A DNA stretch of 64,000 nt from Synechococcales cyanobacterium C42_A2020_086 (lineage in GTDB: Bacteria > Cyanobacteriota > Cyanobacteriia > Elainellales > Elainellaceae). The position numbers and the translations under genes are program-made. The DNA lies in NCBI GenBank assembly GCA_015272325.1, contig JACYLU010000001.1, positions 1 through 64,000 on the forward strand, read 5' to 3'. Below the pieces are notes generated by a model. It worked only from the letters and a program-made list of their open reading frames with translations, did not search any database and had not been told where the DNA came from. Of this stretch, positions 1-7,977 are shown piece by piece (position 1 is the stretch's first letter; every line of letters starts with the position of its first letter).

Positions 1-3000
1 GCTTGGTGTTTAATCATTCTAGCTAATCGCTCCACATTTGCCCCATCCAGGAACATGTCCACCTCGTCAAAGGCGTAGAAGGGCGACGGGCGATAGCGCT
101 GCAGGGCAAAGATAAAACTCAGAGCCGTCAGGGATTTTTCCCCCCCCGACATCGAAGCGAGCCGCCGCACGGGTTTGCCCTTGGGATGAGCCACCAGATT
201 AAGACCGCCCGCAAAGGGATCTTGAGGATCATCGAGCTGCAAATAGCCGTCTCCATCGGATAGCTCGGCAAAGATCGTTTGAAAGTTGGCGTTGACCGCG
301 TCAAAGGCTTCCTTAAACGCCCGCTGCCGCAGGGTTGTGAAATTCTCGATGCGCAGCAGCAGCTCGGTGCGTTCTTCATTTAAGGTTTCTAGCTTCTGAC
401 TCAGTTCTTCGAGGCGAGCTTGGGTGCGATCATACTCCTCTAGCGCCAGCATATTCACTGGTTCCATGGCTTGCAGGCGCTTTTGCAGGGATCGCAGCTC
501 GTGCTGTAGGGCAGGAAGCTCGGTTTCTGGCGGAATCTCGGGCAGCGGATCGGGCAGGTCTTGCCGCTGGGCATCGAGCTGGGCTTGCAGTGTCACCAGA
601 TTCTGTCGGCGCGTCTGCTGGGTTTCCGTTAGCTTTTGCTGCTGCCATTGCAACTGCTGCTGACTCGTTTGGCGATCCCGCAACTGCCGCTCGGCTCGGT
701 CGCGCTCCTGCTTTTCCGCTGCCAGGGTTTGATCGAGCGATGCCATCGCCGCCTGCGTCTGGGTAATTTGTGCTTCCAATTCGGCTGCCTGAGTAGTCAA
801 GCCTGAACGCTGATTGAGCTGCTGCGCCTGCTGCTGCCGATAATCCTGGATCTGCCGCTGGGCTTGCTCGATTCGCTCTTGCAGCCGCTGCTGCTGTAAT
901 TCTAGATCCTGCAACTGCTGCTCGGCGATTTGTAGCGCTCGCTGTCGCTGACTCACCTCGGCTTCCTGAACACGGATCGTTGCCTGCACTTGCTGCCACT
1001 CGCTGTGGGTCTGAGATTCCTCCAGGGCGGCGAGGGCTTGGCGTTGCTGCTGCAGGCTGGCTTCTTGGCGCGGCAGGGTTGTTTCTAGCGTATGCAGCCG
1101 GGCTTGCGCCGTTGCCAGCTCCTGAGTATTTTGAGCCAACTGGGTGCGAAGCTGCCCTTCTTGGGCAATCAAGCTGACGAGCTGATTCTGCAACTGCTCA
1201 ACGCGGATCTGTACCTCACGCTGCTGCTGCCGAGCTTCTACGACGGCTTGAGAGCGCTCTTTGACGGCGGCAGTACCGTCTACAATTGCCTGCTGGCAAC
1301 GCTGCAACACCTGGCCGATTTGCTGCAACCGCTCGCGCAGTGCCACCACCTCTGCCGAATCGCCTGCTGTCACGGTGCCAAAATGTAGCGCCCCCTGACG
1401 GGCTGTGATGCTACCTCCTGTCATGGCACCACTGGTTTCTAGTAGTTCGCCTTCCAAGGTGACAATGCGGTATTGCCCCATCTGGCGACGAGCAGCCGCT
1501 AGGGTGTCAAACACAACCGTGCTGCCGAAAATGTAGGCGAACACCTCGCGATAGCGGTCGTCGCAGTCGATCAGGTTGGCGGCATAGTCGATGAAGCCCT
1601 CGGGACGGTTCCACAGCGAAATTGGCGTGAAGCTCGGCGCTTTGATTTTGTTTAGGGGCAGAAAGGTGGCGCGTCCAGCTCGCTGCCGCTTCAGCAGCTC
1701 AATGCCTGCCGCCGCAATGCCGTCATCTTCGACAACTAGGTAGCTCAAGCGAGCACCCGCCGCAATTTCCAGCGCCAGCTGGTATTGGGAATCAACCCGA
1801 CCCAACTCAGCGACAAGACCGCAGATGCCCGGCAGCCCTGAATCGCGTAGCACCTGCGTGATGCCCGTGCCCTGAGTTTCTTGCATGAGCTGCGCCTGGG
1901 CTTCCAGCTTATCGAGCTGGCGCTGCTTGTCGCGCTGTTCTTGAACCAATCGCGCCAGGGTATCTTGCTGGATTTGCAACTCTCGCTCGGCGGCGGCGTG
2001 GGCCTGCTGTAGATCGGTTGCGCTCTGGATACAGACAATCAGCTCGGCTTCGGCTTGGGTGCGGGCATCCTGCTGCCGAGCAATCTCCTGAGTCAAGGCA
2101 TCGAGCGTTTGATGCTGCTCCTGGATTTTTGCCTGGAGCTGGGTGACGCGCTCTTGTAAGCGGGCCTGCTCGGTGCGTTGGGGGTCAAGGGATTGTTGCA
2201 GCGCTTCGATCTGCCGCCGCAAGGTGGTTTGCTCCTGTACCCAGGCTTCCGAGGCGGCCGCAATGGCGCTGGCGGCTTCCCGACGCTGGTCTAGCTCTTG
2301 CTGCGCCTGATCGCGAGCGGTTCTGAGCCGAGCAATTTCCTGAGCTGCCGTTTGCTGCTGTGCCTGAGTGAGCTGATCGAGCTGCTGCACATAGGTCTGG
2401 ATCTCCTGCTGAGTTCGCTCCAGATTCGCCGTCGCTTCCCGGTTGGCGGTGACTAGCTCTTGCTCTTGCCGCTGGAGTTGCCGCAGCTCCGCTTCGCGAG
2501 TCGCCAGAGTGGCTTGCAATGCCAGCAATTCGTCTTCGCCCAGCGCTTTCACCCGAGCATTAAGCTGGTCTAGTCGCTGAGTCGCCTGCTGAATCTGCTG
2601 TTGTAGGTCCGCGAGTTGGGTCGTCAGTTCGGCGGCTGTTCGTTCTCCTGCCTGAATCTGCGCCTGCAGCTCCTGCACCTGCCGCTCTTGCCCTCGCCAC
2701 AGCAGCACTGCTTCCCAGGTGCTCTTCGTTTGCAACTCAGCCTTCAACCGCTGATACTTCTCGGCTTTCAGGCGATCCTGTGCCAACCGATCGCGCTGGG
2801 CAATCAGCTCGCGTTCTACGATGCGAAAGCGCTCCTCGCGTTCTTTGACGGCGTCCAGCTTATCCTTCGCCTGGTCAATTTTGCGGTCGAAGGCGGCTAC
2901 TCCGGCCAATTCGTCGATAATTTCTCGTCGCTCTCGCGAGTTCATGGAAATAATACTGGTGACGTCACCCTGTAAGACAACGTTGTAGCCTTCCGGGTAG

Positions 3001-3617
3001 ATGCGCAACCGGTTGAGCTGCTCGTGCAGTTCGGTGAGGGTGCAGGGCTGGCCATTGATCAGGTAGCTAGAGGTGTAGGTGCCTTGCTGGGTAACGCGTA
3101 GCTTGCGGGTGACAGTCCATTCCGTGAAAGGAACCGTCGTCAGAGCCGATGAGGGAGCATGGCCATTGCCCTGACCACCGTTCATGACATCGTTCATAAC
3201 GTTTGTAGAGGGACCCAGGCGTCCATTATTGGACCCATTTCCCTCAGGGGTTCGCTCAGCACCATCAACGGCATCTGCTTCCCCGGACTCTTCTGAGGAG
3301 GGTCTTGAAGCCTCGTCCTCCTCGGAGGCAACCACTAAAGCCATGTCGCCCTCTTCTAAGGCAAAGGTGACGGTAACACTAGCCTCGACCACCGAGCGAC
3401 CGCGACTGGTCTGAGTTTGGTTCACCAAATCCGGCAGCCGTTCAGCCCGCATGCCTTTCGAGCTAGACAGCCCCAGCGCGAACAGCAGCGCGTCCAAAAT
3501 ATTCGATTTTCCGGAACCGTTCGGTCCCGAGATCACAGTAAACCCTGGCAGCAGCGGAACTTCCGTGGTGCCCCCAAAGGATTTGAAGTGAGTGAGTTCG
3601 ACGCGCTTGATATACAC
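1..3617 (-). CDS. smc: Chromosome segregation SMC protein, C-terminus cut by window edge
   Basis: SMC ATPase that organises and segregates the chromosome, normally as a dimer with ScpA/ScpB. The chosen start is the GTG at 3617, because an in-frame TAA lies seven codons upstream and the protein then begins with the family N-terminus (VYIKRVELTHFKSFGG). Walker A GPNGSGKS is at residues 31-38. Long Gln/Glu/Arg-rich coiled coils flank a hinge at roughly residues 580-745 (about 1380-1880). The signature SMSGGEKS is encoded near 150 and Walker B (DEVDMFLDGANV) near 50-70. About 1205 residues are present, so only a few tens are missing. The head contains an unusual acidic/Ser/Asn-rich insert at residues ~79-146. 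A G8A5 homopolymer inside the signature codon run keeps the frame. Confidence 0.96.
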   Translation of the reverse strand, partial: MYIKRVELTHFKSFGGTTEVPLLPGFTVISGPNGSGKSNILDALLFALGLSSSKGMRAERLPDLVNQTQTSRGRSVVEASVTVTFALEEGDMALVVASEEDEASRPSSEESGEADAVDGAERTPEGNGSNNGRLGPSTNVMNDVMNGGQGNGHAPSSALTTVPFTEWTVTRKLRVTQQGTYTSSYLINGQPCTLTELHEQLNRLRIYPEGYNVVLQGDVTSIISMNSRERREIIDELAGVAAFDRKIDQAKDKLDAVKEREERFRIVERELIAQRDRLAQDRLKAEKYQRLKAELQTKSTWEAVLLWRGQERQVQELQAQIQAGERTAAELTTQLADLQQQIQQATQRLDQLNARVKALGEDELLALQATLATREAELRQLQRQEQELVTANREATANLERTQQEIQTYVQQLDQLTQAQQQTAAQEIARLRTARDQAQQELDQRREAASAIAAASEAWVQEQTTLRRQIEALQQSLDPQRTEQARLQERVTQLQAKIQEQHQTLDALTQEIARQQDARTQAEAELIVCIQSATDLQQAHAAAERELQIQQDTLARLVQEQRDKQRQLDKLEAQAQLMQETQGTGITQVLRDSGLPGICGLVAELGRVDSQYQLALEIAAGARLSYLVVEDDGIAAAGIELLKRQRAGRATFLPLNKIKAPSFTPISLWNRPEGFIDYAANLIDCDDRYREVFAYIFGSTVVFDTLAAARRQMGQYRIVTLEGELLETSGAMTGGSITARQGALHFGTVTAGDSAEVVALRERLQQIGQVLQRCQQAIVDGTAAVKERSQAVVEARQQQREVQIRVEQLQNQLVSLIAQEGQLRTQLAQNTQELATAQARLHTLETTLPRQEASLQQQRQALAALEESQTHSEWQQVQATIRVQEAEVSQRQRALQIAEQQLQDLELQQQRLQERIEQAQRQIQDYRQQQAQQLNQRSGLTTQAAELEAQITQTQAAMASLDQTLAAEKQERDRAERQLRDRQTSQQQLQWQQQKLTETQQTRRQNLVTLQAQLDAQRQDLPDPLPEIPPETELPALQHELRSLQKRLQAMEPVNMLALEEYDRTQARLEELSQKLETLNEERTELLLRIENFTTLRQRAFKEAFDAVNANFQTIFAELSDGDGYLQLDDPQDPFAGGLNLVAHPKGKPVRRLASMSGGEKSLTALSFIFALQRYRPSPFYAFDEVDMFLDGANVERLARMIKHQ
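3179..3202. repeat. In-frame 12-bp imperfect tandem duplication in the smc insert
   Basis: Two adjacent 12-bp units (cgttcatgacat / cgttcataacgt, 9 of 12 identical) encode the doubled NVMN/DVMN in the low-complexity insert of SMC. The period is a multiple of three. Confidence 0.6.
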
Positions 3618-3938
3618 CGCAACTCGCAGATGAAATTAAGTACGATTAAGTACAAACATACTAATCGATTTTGTCTTTGAACGGTAAAGAAAAGGATAGT
3701 TGTTGGTTCGGGTAAATCTGCCCAATTTCGACAAACTGCCTTCAACTTTACTCAAAAAACCGAATTGAGATCATAAATCTTGGCAGGCAGCAGCATCTGC
3801 AAGGTGGGGGTCGGGAGTTGGGATTTGAGAGGAGAGCTATTGAAGAGGTGATAGTTCTGAAGCAACAATCGGCATTCTAACGGTAGCCATCTCCCTTCTA
3901 AATTACTGACTCCACCCCTCAGTCCAGCCTCTGCCGCT
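3618..3938. other. Intergenic region between divergent smc and the GT4 gene
   Basis: About 320 bp without a credible gene. It must hold the smc promoter (minus) and the glycosyltransferase promoter (plus). It has an AT-rich stretch near 3630-3680 and a purine-rich segment near 3800-3850. I see no convincing operator, only a 10-bp-period tandem at 3635-3653. Confidence 0.6.
3635..3653. repeat. Tandem duplication, period 10
   Basis: attaagtac occurs at 3635-3643 and again at 3645-3653, just upstream of the smc start codon. Confidence 0.7.
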
Positions 3939-5231
3939 ATGAATATCCTGATGCTGTCTTCCACTTTCCCCTATCCGCCGAGTCGGGGAGGCACCGAAAT
4001 CCGCACCTTTAATCTGCTCAAGTTTCTTTCCCAGCGCCATACAATTACCCTCGTCACCCAGCGCCACCGCGATGTTAGCGATGCCGAGGTTGAGGCGCTG
4101 CGGGCCGCCGTAGCTGAACTAGTAGTGTTTCCGCTGGCAGAACCGCCGCAGGTCGCTAACCCAATTCGCCATGTGGCTGGTCAGACGGCTCGCTGGCTGC
4201 AATCTTGGCTCAGCAGTACCCCTCCCAACGTACTGTTCCGCTACTCGCTGCCGATGCAGGCATGGATCACCACAGCCGTCAACTCGGGTCAGTACGATGT
4301 CATTACCTGCGAGCATAGCGTCAATGAGATTTATATCAATCCGCGCTGGCGGCAGCAGTTGAAAACCGTGGTGGATGTCCATAGCTCGATCTATGCCTGG
4401 ACGCGCAATCACTTAGAGATGAACGCCTCTCCTCATCCTTGGCGCGATCGCCTCTATCTGCCGCTTTTGCATCGCTATGAACAGCGCTATGCCGCCAAGT
4501 TCTCGCAGATCGTTGTTACTACCGAAGATGACCGTCAGGAGATGCAGCGCCTCTGTCCGGCTGCCGAGATTGCCGTGATTCCCAACGGCGTGGATTTGGA
4601 GCTATTTCCCTACCGTTCTAACGACCCCTGTGGTATGGATCTGGTGTTTGTGGGGGCGATGGATGCCTCTCACAATATCGACGCGGCGCGATTTTTTGTG
4701 CTGGAGGTGATGCCTCTCTTGCGGCAACGCTATCCGTCGATCACGTTTCGGATTGTGGGTGCTCGTCCGACGCCCGAGGTGCTGGCATTGCAGTCTCAGC
4801 CGGGGGTCATGGTTACCGGAAAAGTGCCCTCGATGGTTGAGCAATTGCATAAAGCGACTGTCTGCGTCGTGCCGCTGCGGACCGGCTTTGGCATCAAGAA
4901 CAAAACTCTGGAGGCCATGGCAGCAGGCGTTCCCGTTGTGGGCAGCGATCGGGGGCTGGAAGGGTTAGCCGTCGATGGCAAAGGAGTACCGCTGCGGGCA
5001 CTGCGGGCTAATTCTCCGGCCGAGTATGGGGCTGCCATCAGCCGTTTGCTGGAATCACCAGCACTGCGGACTCAGCTGTCCCAAGCGGGGCGCGATTTCG
5101 TCGAGCAGGAGTATACTTGGGAGCGTGCTGGAACAGCCTACGAGCGGGTGTTAGCACACTCTCATGACCAAGAAGCAGTCGCATCAGAAGTCGCATCAGA
5201 TTCGGGTGTGGGTAGCAGCAGGACCCCCTAA
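3939..5231 (+). CDS. Glycosyltransferase family 4 (GT-B fold)
   Basis: A 430-residue retaining glycosyltransferase that transfers a sugar from a nucleotide-sugar donor, presumably in exopolysaccharide or cell-envelope glycan synthesis; acceptor and donor are not evident. The N-terminal Rossmann half opens with MNILMLSSTFPYPPSRGG, the Gly-rich acceptor-side loop of GT4 enzymes. The linker NGVDLELF starts the second half, followed by VFVGAMDASHNIDAARFF, IVGARPTPEVL and the donor-binding region GFGIKNKTLEAMAAGVPVV with its conserved Glu. No membrane segment is seen. Its last 68 bp overlap the next gene in another frame, so the two are probably cotranscribed. Confidence 0.9.
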   Translation: MNILMLSSTFPYPPSRGGTEIRTFNLLKFLSQRHTITLVTQRHRDVSDAEVEALRAAVAELVVFPLAEPPQVANPIRHVAGQTARWLQSWLSSTPPNVLFRYSLPMQAWITTAVNSGQYDVITCEHSVNEIYINPRWRQQLKTVVDVHSSIYAWTRNHLEMNASPHPWRDRLYLPLLHRYEQRYAAKFSQIVVTTEDDRQEMQRLCPAAEIAVIPNGVDLELFPYRSNDPCGMDLVFVGAMDASHNIDAARFFVLEVMPLLRQRYPSITFRIVGARPTPEVLALQSQPGVMVTGKVPSMVEQLHKATVCVVPLRTGFGIKNKTLEAMAAGVPVVGSDRGLEGLAVDGKGVPLRALRANSPAEYGAAISRLLESPALRTQLSQAGRDFVEQEYTWERAGTAYERVLAHSHDQEAVASEVASDSGVGSSRTP

Positions 5232-7500
5232 GCACGGGTCTGGGCAACTGCGTCGTCTGAAGCTGTGGACGGCGGCGAGTCTGCTGGGGGCGGCAGCGGT
5301 CGTGGTCAGCGGTAGCTGGTTTGCCCTACGGTTAATCCTCAACCCAGCGGCAATGGGCGGATTAAGCTGGCTGCTGCCCTGGAATGGAGTACCCCTGCAG
5401 CCGCCCCTCACCTTCGAGGCAATCGCTACAGATTTGGCGAAATCAGGTTATCAGCCGGGACCGCCCCTCTATCTGAGTGCTTCTACCGAGCTATCGCCCA
5501 ATCCCGGCGTTCGAGACTGGCTGCTGCCGGTTCTGGAGCCGCAGCGCTCCTGTGGAGTCGTAGGACCGTGCCAGCCGATCGTGGAGCTTCGGGTTTATCG
5601 ACCCCTCGCCAAGCAGCCCCCGGACCGCCAAACCTATGAGCTGATAGACCGTCTGAAGATTGTGGGTCCCGAAGAATGGGCCGTGCTAGCACCGCTAGCC
5701 AAGGTGAACGCAGCGCCCCAAGGCTCGACCCGCTCACTGCCGCTCACCGTTCTGCGTCTTATGGACGGAGATGCCCCATTGCCCGGCGTCTGGCTCCAGC
5801 TCAGTGGCGAATGGCAGCAGGGCAGTCGCATCTACTACGGGCAACTTCTGCGCTATGACCCAATGCATCGGCGGCTGCAGTTGGTATATTCCTGGACGAG
5901 TCCTGTTGGCTATCCGCATTGGCAGCAGGTAACGGGCACCCCCGCAGCGGAATTGGTGATCCAGCAAACCCTAGGGCTAGAACCGCATTTTGAGGTACTG
6001 CAGATTCAGGCTCCCCGTGGGGGCATTCGCTCGCTAGAGGTCGAGGCCATTCGGCTCACGCAACCGGCACTCGATTATCCTGTCTATACTCAGGCGCTGC
6101 GGCTCGCTCGTCACGGGCTGTGGTCGCCGGCGCTGCAACAATTGCAAACCCTGAAATCCCAGCTTCCGGGGCAATGGTCAACGGCAGCTCAAGCTCAGCT
6201 CGACTTGATTGCTCTACATGCCGACGTTACCCGTACCCAAGCCGAACGGGATTGGGCCAGCCCAACGCAGCAAATCTTGGCGCAGATCATTGACGGTCGC
6301 TGGACAGTCGCCCTGAGCCTGCTGAAAACCGCTCATCGCAGCGGCTATGATGTCCAAAACTTGCTCAGCACCAATGCCGACCGCTTCTGGCAACGCATTG
6401 AAGCGGCGCTACAGGTCAATCCACGCCAGTCGGATTTGCAGCAGTGGGGAGCACTGGTTTTAGCCGTCCGGCAGAATCGGCAGCACGCTATAGATTGGTG
6501 GCAGCGTCAGCCCGTGAGTTCAGGGCCCAAGCCCTCTATCCATACCCTGCTGGCACTTCTTGATCCGTTCGATGCGATGCCCCCTATGGCCAAATCACCT
6601 GCTGCCCCGCCTGCCGCCGTATCCGTCGTTGCTGAGGAAACCGCTGCCGTTATGCAGCCAGTAACACCAGTAGCCGCTCCAGTGGCTCGCATTATTGGTA
6701 CGGCTGAGGTGCTATCCGAAATCACCGCCGACTGGCAAACCCCCAACACTGCACCCCTATCACTGCCAGCCGGTCATCGCTGGTATGGCATCGAGGTTTT
6801 GGAATTTCACGACGGTGAGCAATGGCGGCAATCGCTGGACTTAGGGGATGCGACTGGAGCCGCTCTGTGGCAAGCATTGGGGCTAGGAAATGCTCAGTTA
6901 CAGCTCATTAGCGGTGCGGGCACAACCCAACCGCAAACCCTGGAGGCAACCATCAAAGCGGTGCAGCTCCAGTCTGGACGGTTGTGGCTTTTAGCCGCAG
7001 CTAGCCCGCTGCCAAGCACCGATCAGACGCCCCTCCTGGCTCTGACCTCAGCAACTGTGCCTTGGCTCTATTCGACCGCCCTGACGCTCACCGATGTCGC
7101 TCAACAGAACTCCAATTGGGCGAGTCTTGTCAGTCCAGTCTGGCGAGAGCTGCAATCGGCTCAGTTGGTCATGGCTGCGGGAGCAAAATCGTTGCCGACC
7201 CTAGAGCAAGTGAGTCACTGGACTTTGCAGCCGCTCGATCTCGTTGCCGATCCGTCGCCTGAGGTCATTTGGACCATACCCCAACCAGGCAGATTAGCCA
7301 CAGAAAGCCGTGTTGCCTCGCTTCTGACTGTCATTACCTCCAACCAAGGTGCCGTGCTATATAGCAGCCTCTGGGATGGGGCGCAGAGCAGTGTTATTGG
7401 CGTAGTTGCTCGCCATGGAGACAGTCCAGCACTCATTTTGGCAACGGCAGCGGGCTACCGCATCAACCACTGGTCTAGCCAGGATCAACGATTTCACTAG
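5164..7500 (+). CDS. Hypothetical membrane-anchored protein, 778 aa
   Basis: I do not recognise a named family. The Lys/Arg-rich N-terminus (about 35 residues) precedes one membrane segment at ~35-58, so most of the protein should lie on the outer face of the membrane. The rest is Leu/Gln-rich, probably helical in its middle (~300-470), has a Pro/Ala linker (~475-520), and ends in a likely beta-rich domain containing GHRWYGIEVLEFHDGEQW. The start overlaps the glycosyltransferase by 68 bp. The ATG at 5164 is used, but a GTG around 5205 would shorten the overlap. The first codons contain a perfect 12-bp tandem duplication, giving QSHQKSHQ. Context suggests an envelope or polysaccharide role (inference). 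Confidence 0.75.
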   Translation: MTKKQSHQKSHQIRVWVAAGPPKHGSGQLRRLKLWTAASLLGAAAVVVSGSWFALRLILNPAAMGGLSWLLPWNGVPLQPPLTFEAIATDLAKSGYQPGPPLYLSASTELSPNPGVRDWLLPVLEPQRSCGVVGPCQPIVELRVYRPLAKQPPDRQTYELIDRLKIVGPEEWAVLAPLAKVNAAPQGSTRSLPLTVLRLMDGDAPLPGVWLQLSGEWQQGSRIYYGQLLRYDPMHRRLQLVYSWTSPVGYPHWQQVTGTPAAELVIQQTLGLEPHFEVLQIQAPRGGIRSLEVEAIRLTQPALDYPVYTQALRLARHGLWSPALQQLQTLKSQLPGQWSTAAQAQLDLIALHADVTRTQAERDWASPTQQILAQIIDGRWTVALSLLKTAHRSGYDVQNLLSTNADRFWQRIEAALQVNPRQSDLQQWGALVLAVRQNRQHAIDWWQRQPVSSGPKPSIHTLLALLDPFDAMPPMAKSPAAPPAAVSVVAEETAAVMQPVTPVAAPVARIIGTAEVLSEITADWQTPNTAPLSLPAGHRWYGIEVLEFHDGEQWRQSLDLGDATGAALWQALGLGNAQLQLISGAGTTQPQTLEATIKAVQLQSGRLWLLAAASPLPSTDQTPLLALTSATVPWLYSTALTLTDVAQQNSNWASLVSPVWRELQSAQLVMAAGAKSLPTLEQVSHWTLQPLDLVADPSPEVIWTIPQPGRLATESRVASLLTVITSNQGAVLYSSLWDGAQSSVIGVVARHGDSPALILATAAGYRINHWSSQDQRFH
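5177..5200. repeat. Perfect 12-bp tandem duplication in two overlapping genes
   Basis: agtcgcatcaga is repeated exactly at 5177-5188 and 5189-5200. It lies in the overlap between the GT4 C-terminus and the N-terminus of the 778-aa gene and keeps both frames because 12 is divisible by 3. Confidence 0.9.
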
Positions 7501-7632
7501 GACCAGGCTAAAAAAATCTTAAGTGCATAATGCGTATGGATGAGGATAGGCTGCGCCACCCGTGCCCGCAGCTGCATTGACATCGTCAGCATCCCATTTC
7601 GAACACAGTTTCAGAACCCAACCTACCGGGTG

Positions 7633-7824
7633 CTATCCATCCTGAGATTCACTAGACATCGAGATCTTGAGCACGGGCAGCCGGTCGCCGCGAAACAGTT
7701 CCTCGCTGGTTTGCCCTAGGTCCTGAAAGAATTGAGCCAGCAGGCGGCTGCCGATCAACAGCATCAATAGAGGAACCGTACTAAAACTAAGAAGGAGAGT
7801 GGTTAAGGCTTTGGAGTTCAACAT
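7633..7824 (-). CDS. Small membrane protein, 63 aa
   Basis: A short protein on the opposite strand between two large plus-strand genes. Residues 5-30 (ALTTLLLSFSTVPLLMLLIG) form a clear hydrophobic helix followed by an amphipathic segment and a charged tail (SEELFRGDRLPVLKISMSS). The composition is that of a genuine single-pass membrane protein rather than an antisense shadow, since nothing is encoded opposite it. No Shine-Dalgarno is obvious, which is common in cyanobacteria. Function unknown. Confidence 0.6.
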   Translation of the reverse strand: MLNSKALTTLLLSFSTVPLLMLLIGSRLLAQFFQDLGQTSEELFRGDRLPVLKISMSSESQDG

Positions 7825-7977
7825 GGCGTTATCGGCAGATGGGACGGGATAGTATACCCTATGCTAAAACATCGTTAAAATGGCGTGAGCATTTGGGACA
7901 GATGCGAGTATCCTGATATGCCTGAACCATTCCCAACTCAACGATAGCGATTGCTCTATGGATCGCCCGTTGATTGA

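Noticed and set aside
140-155. G8A5 homopolymer in smc as a possible frameshift or sequencing error
   Set aside because: Reading through it gives the correct SMSGGEKS signature in the same frame on both sides.
430-999. A 189-codon minus-strand frame rich in Ala/Ser/Arg
   Set aside because: It is antisense-frame shadow of the SMC coiled-coil coding sequence; its composition follows the Gln/Leu codons of smc read out of frame.
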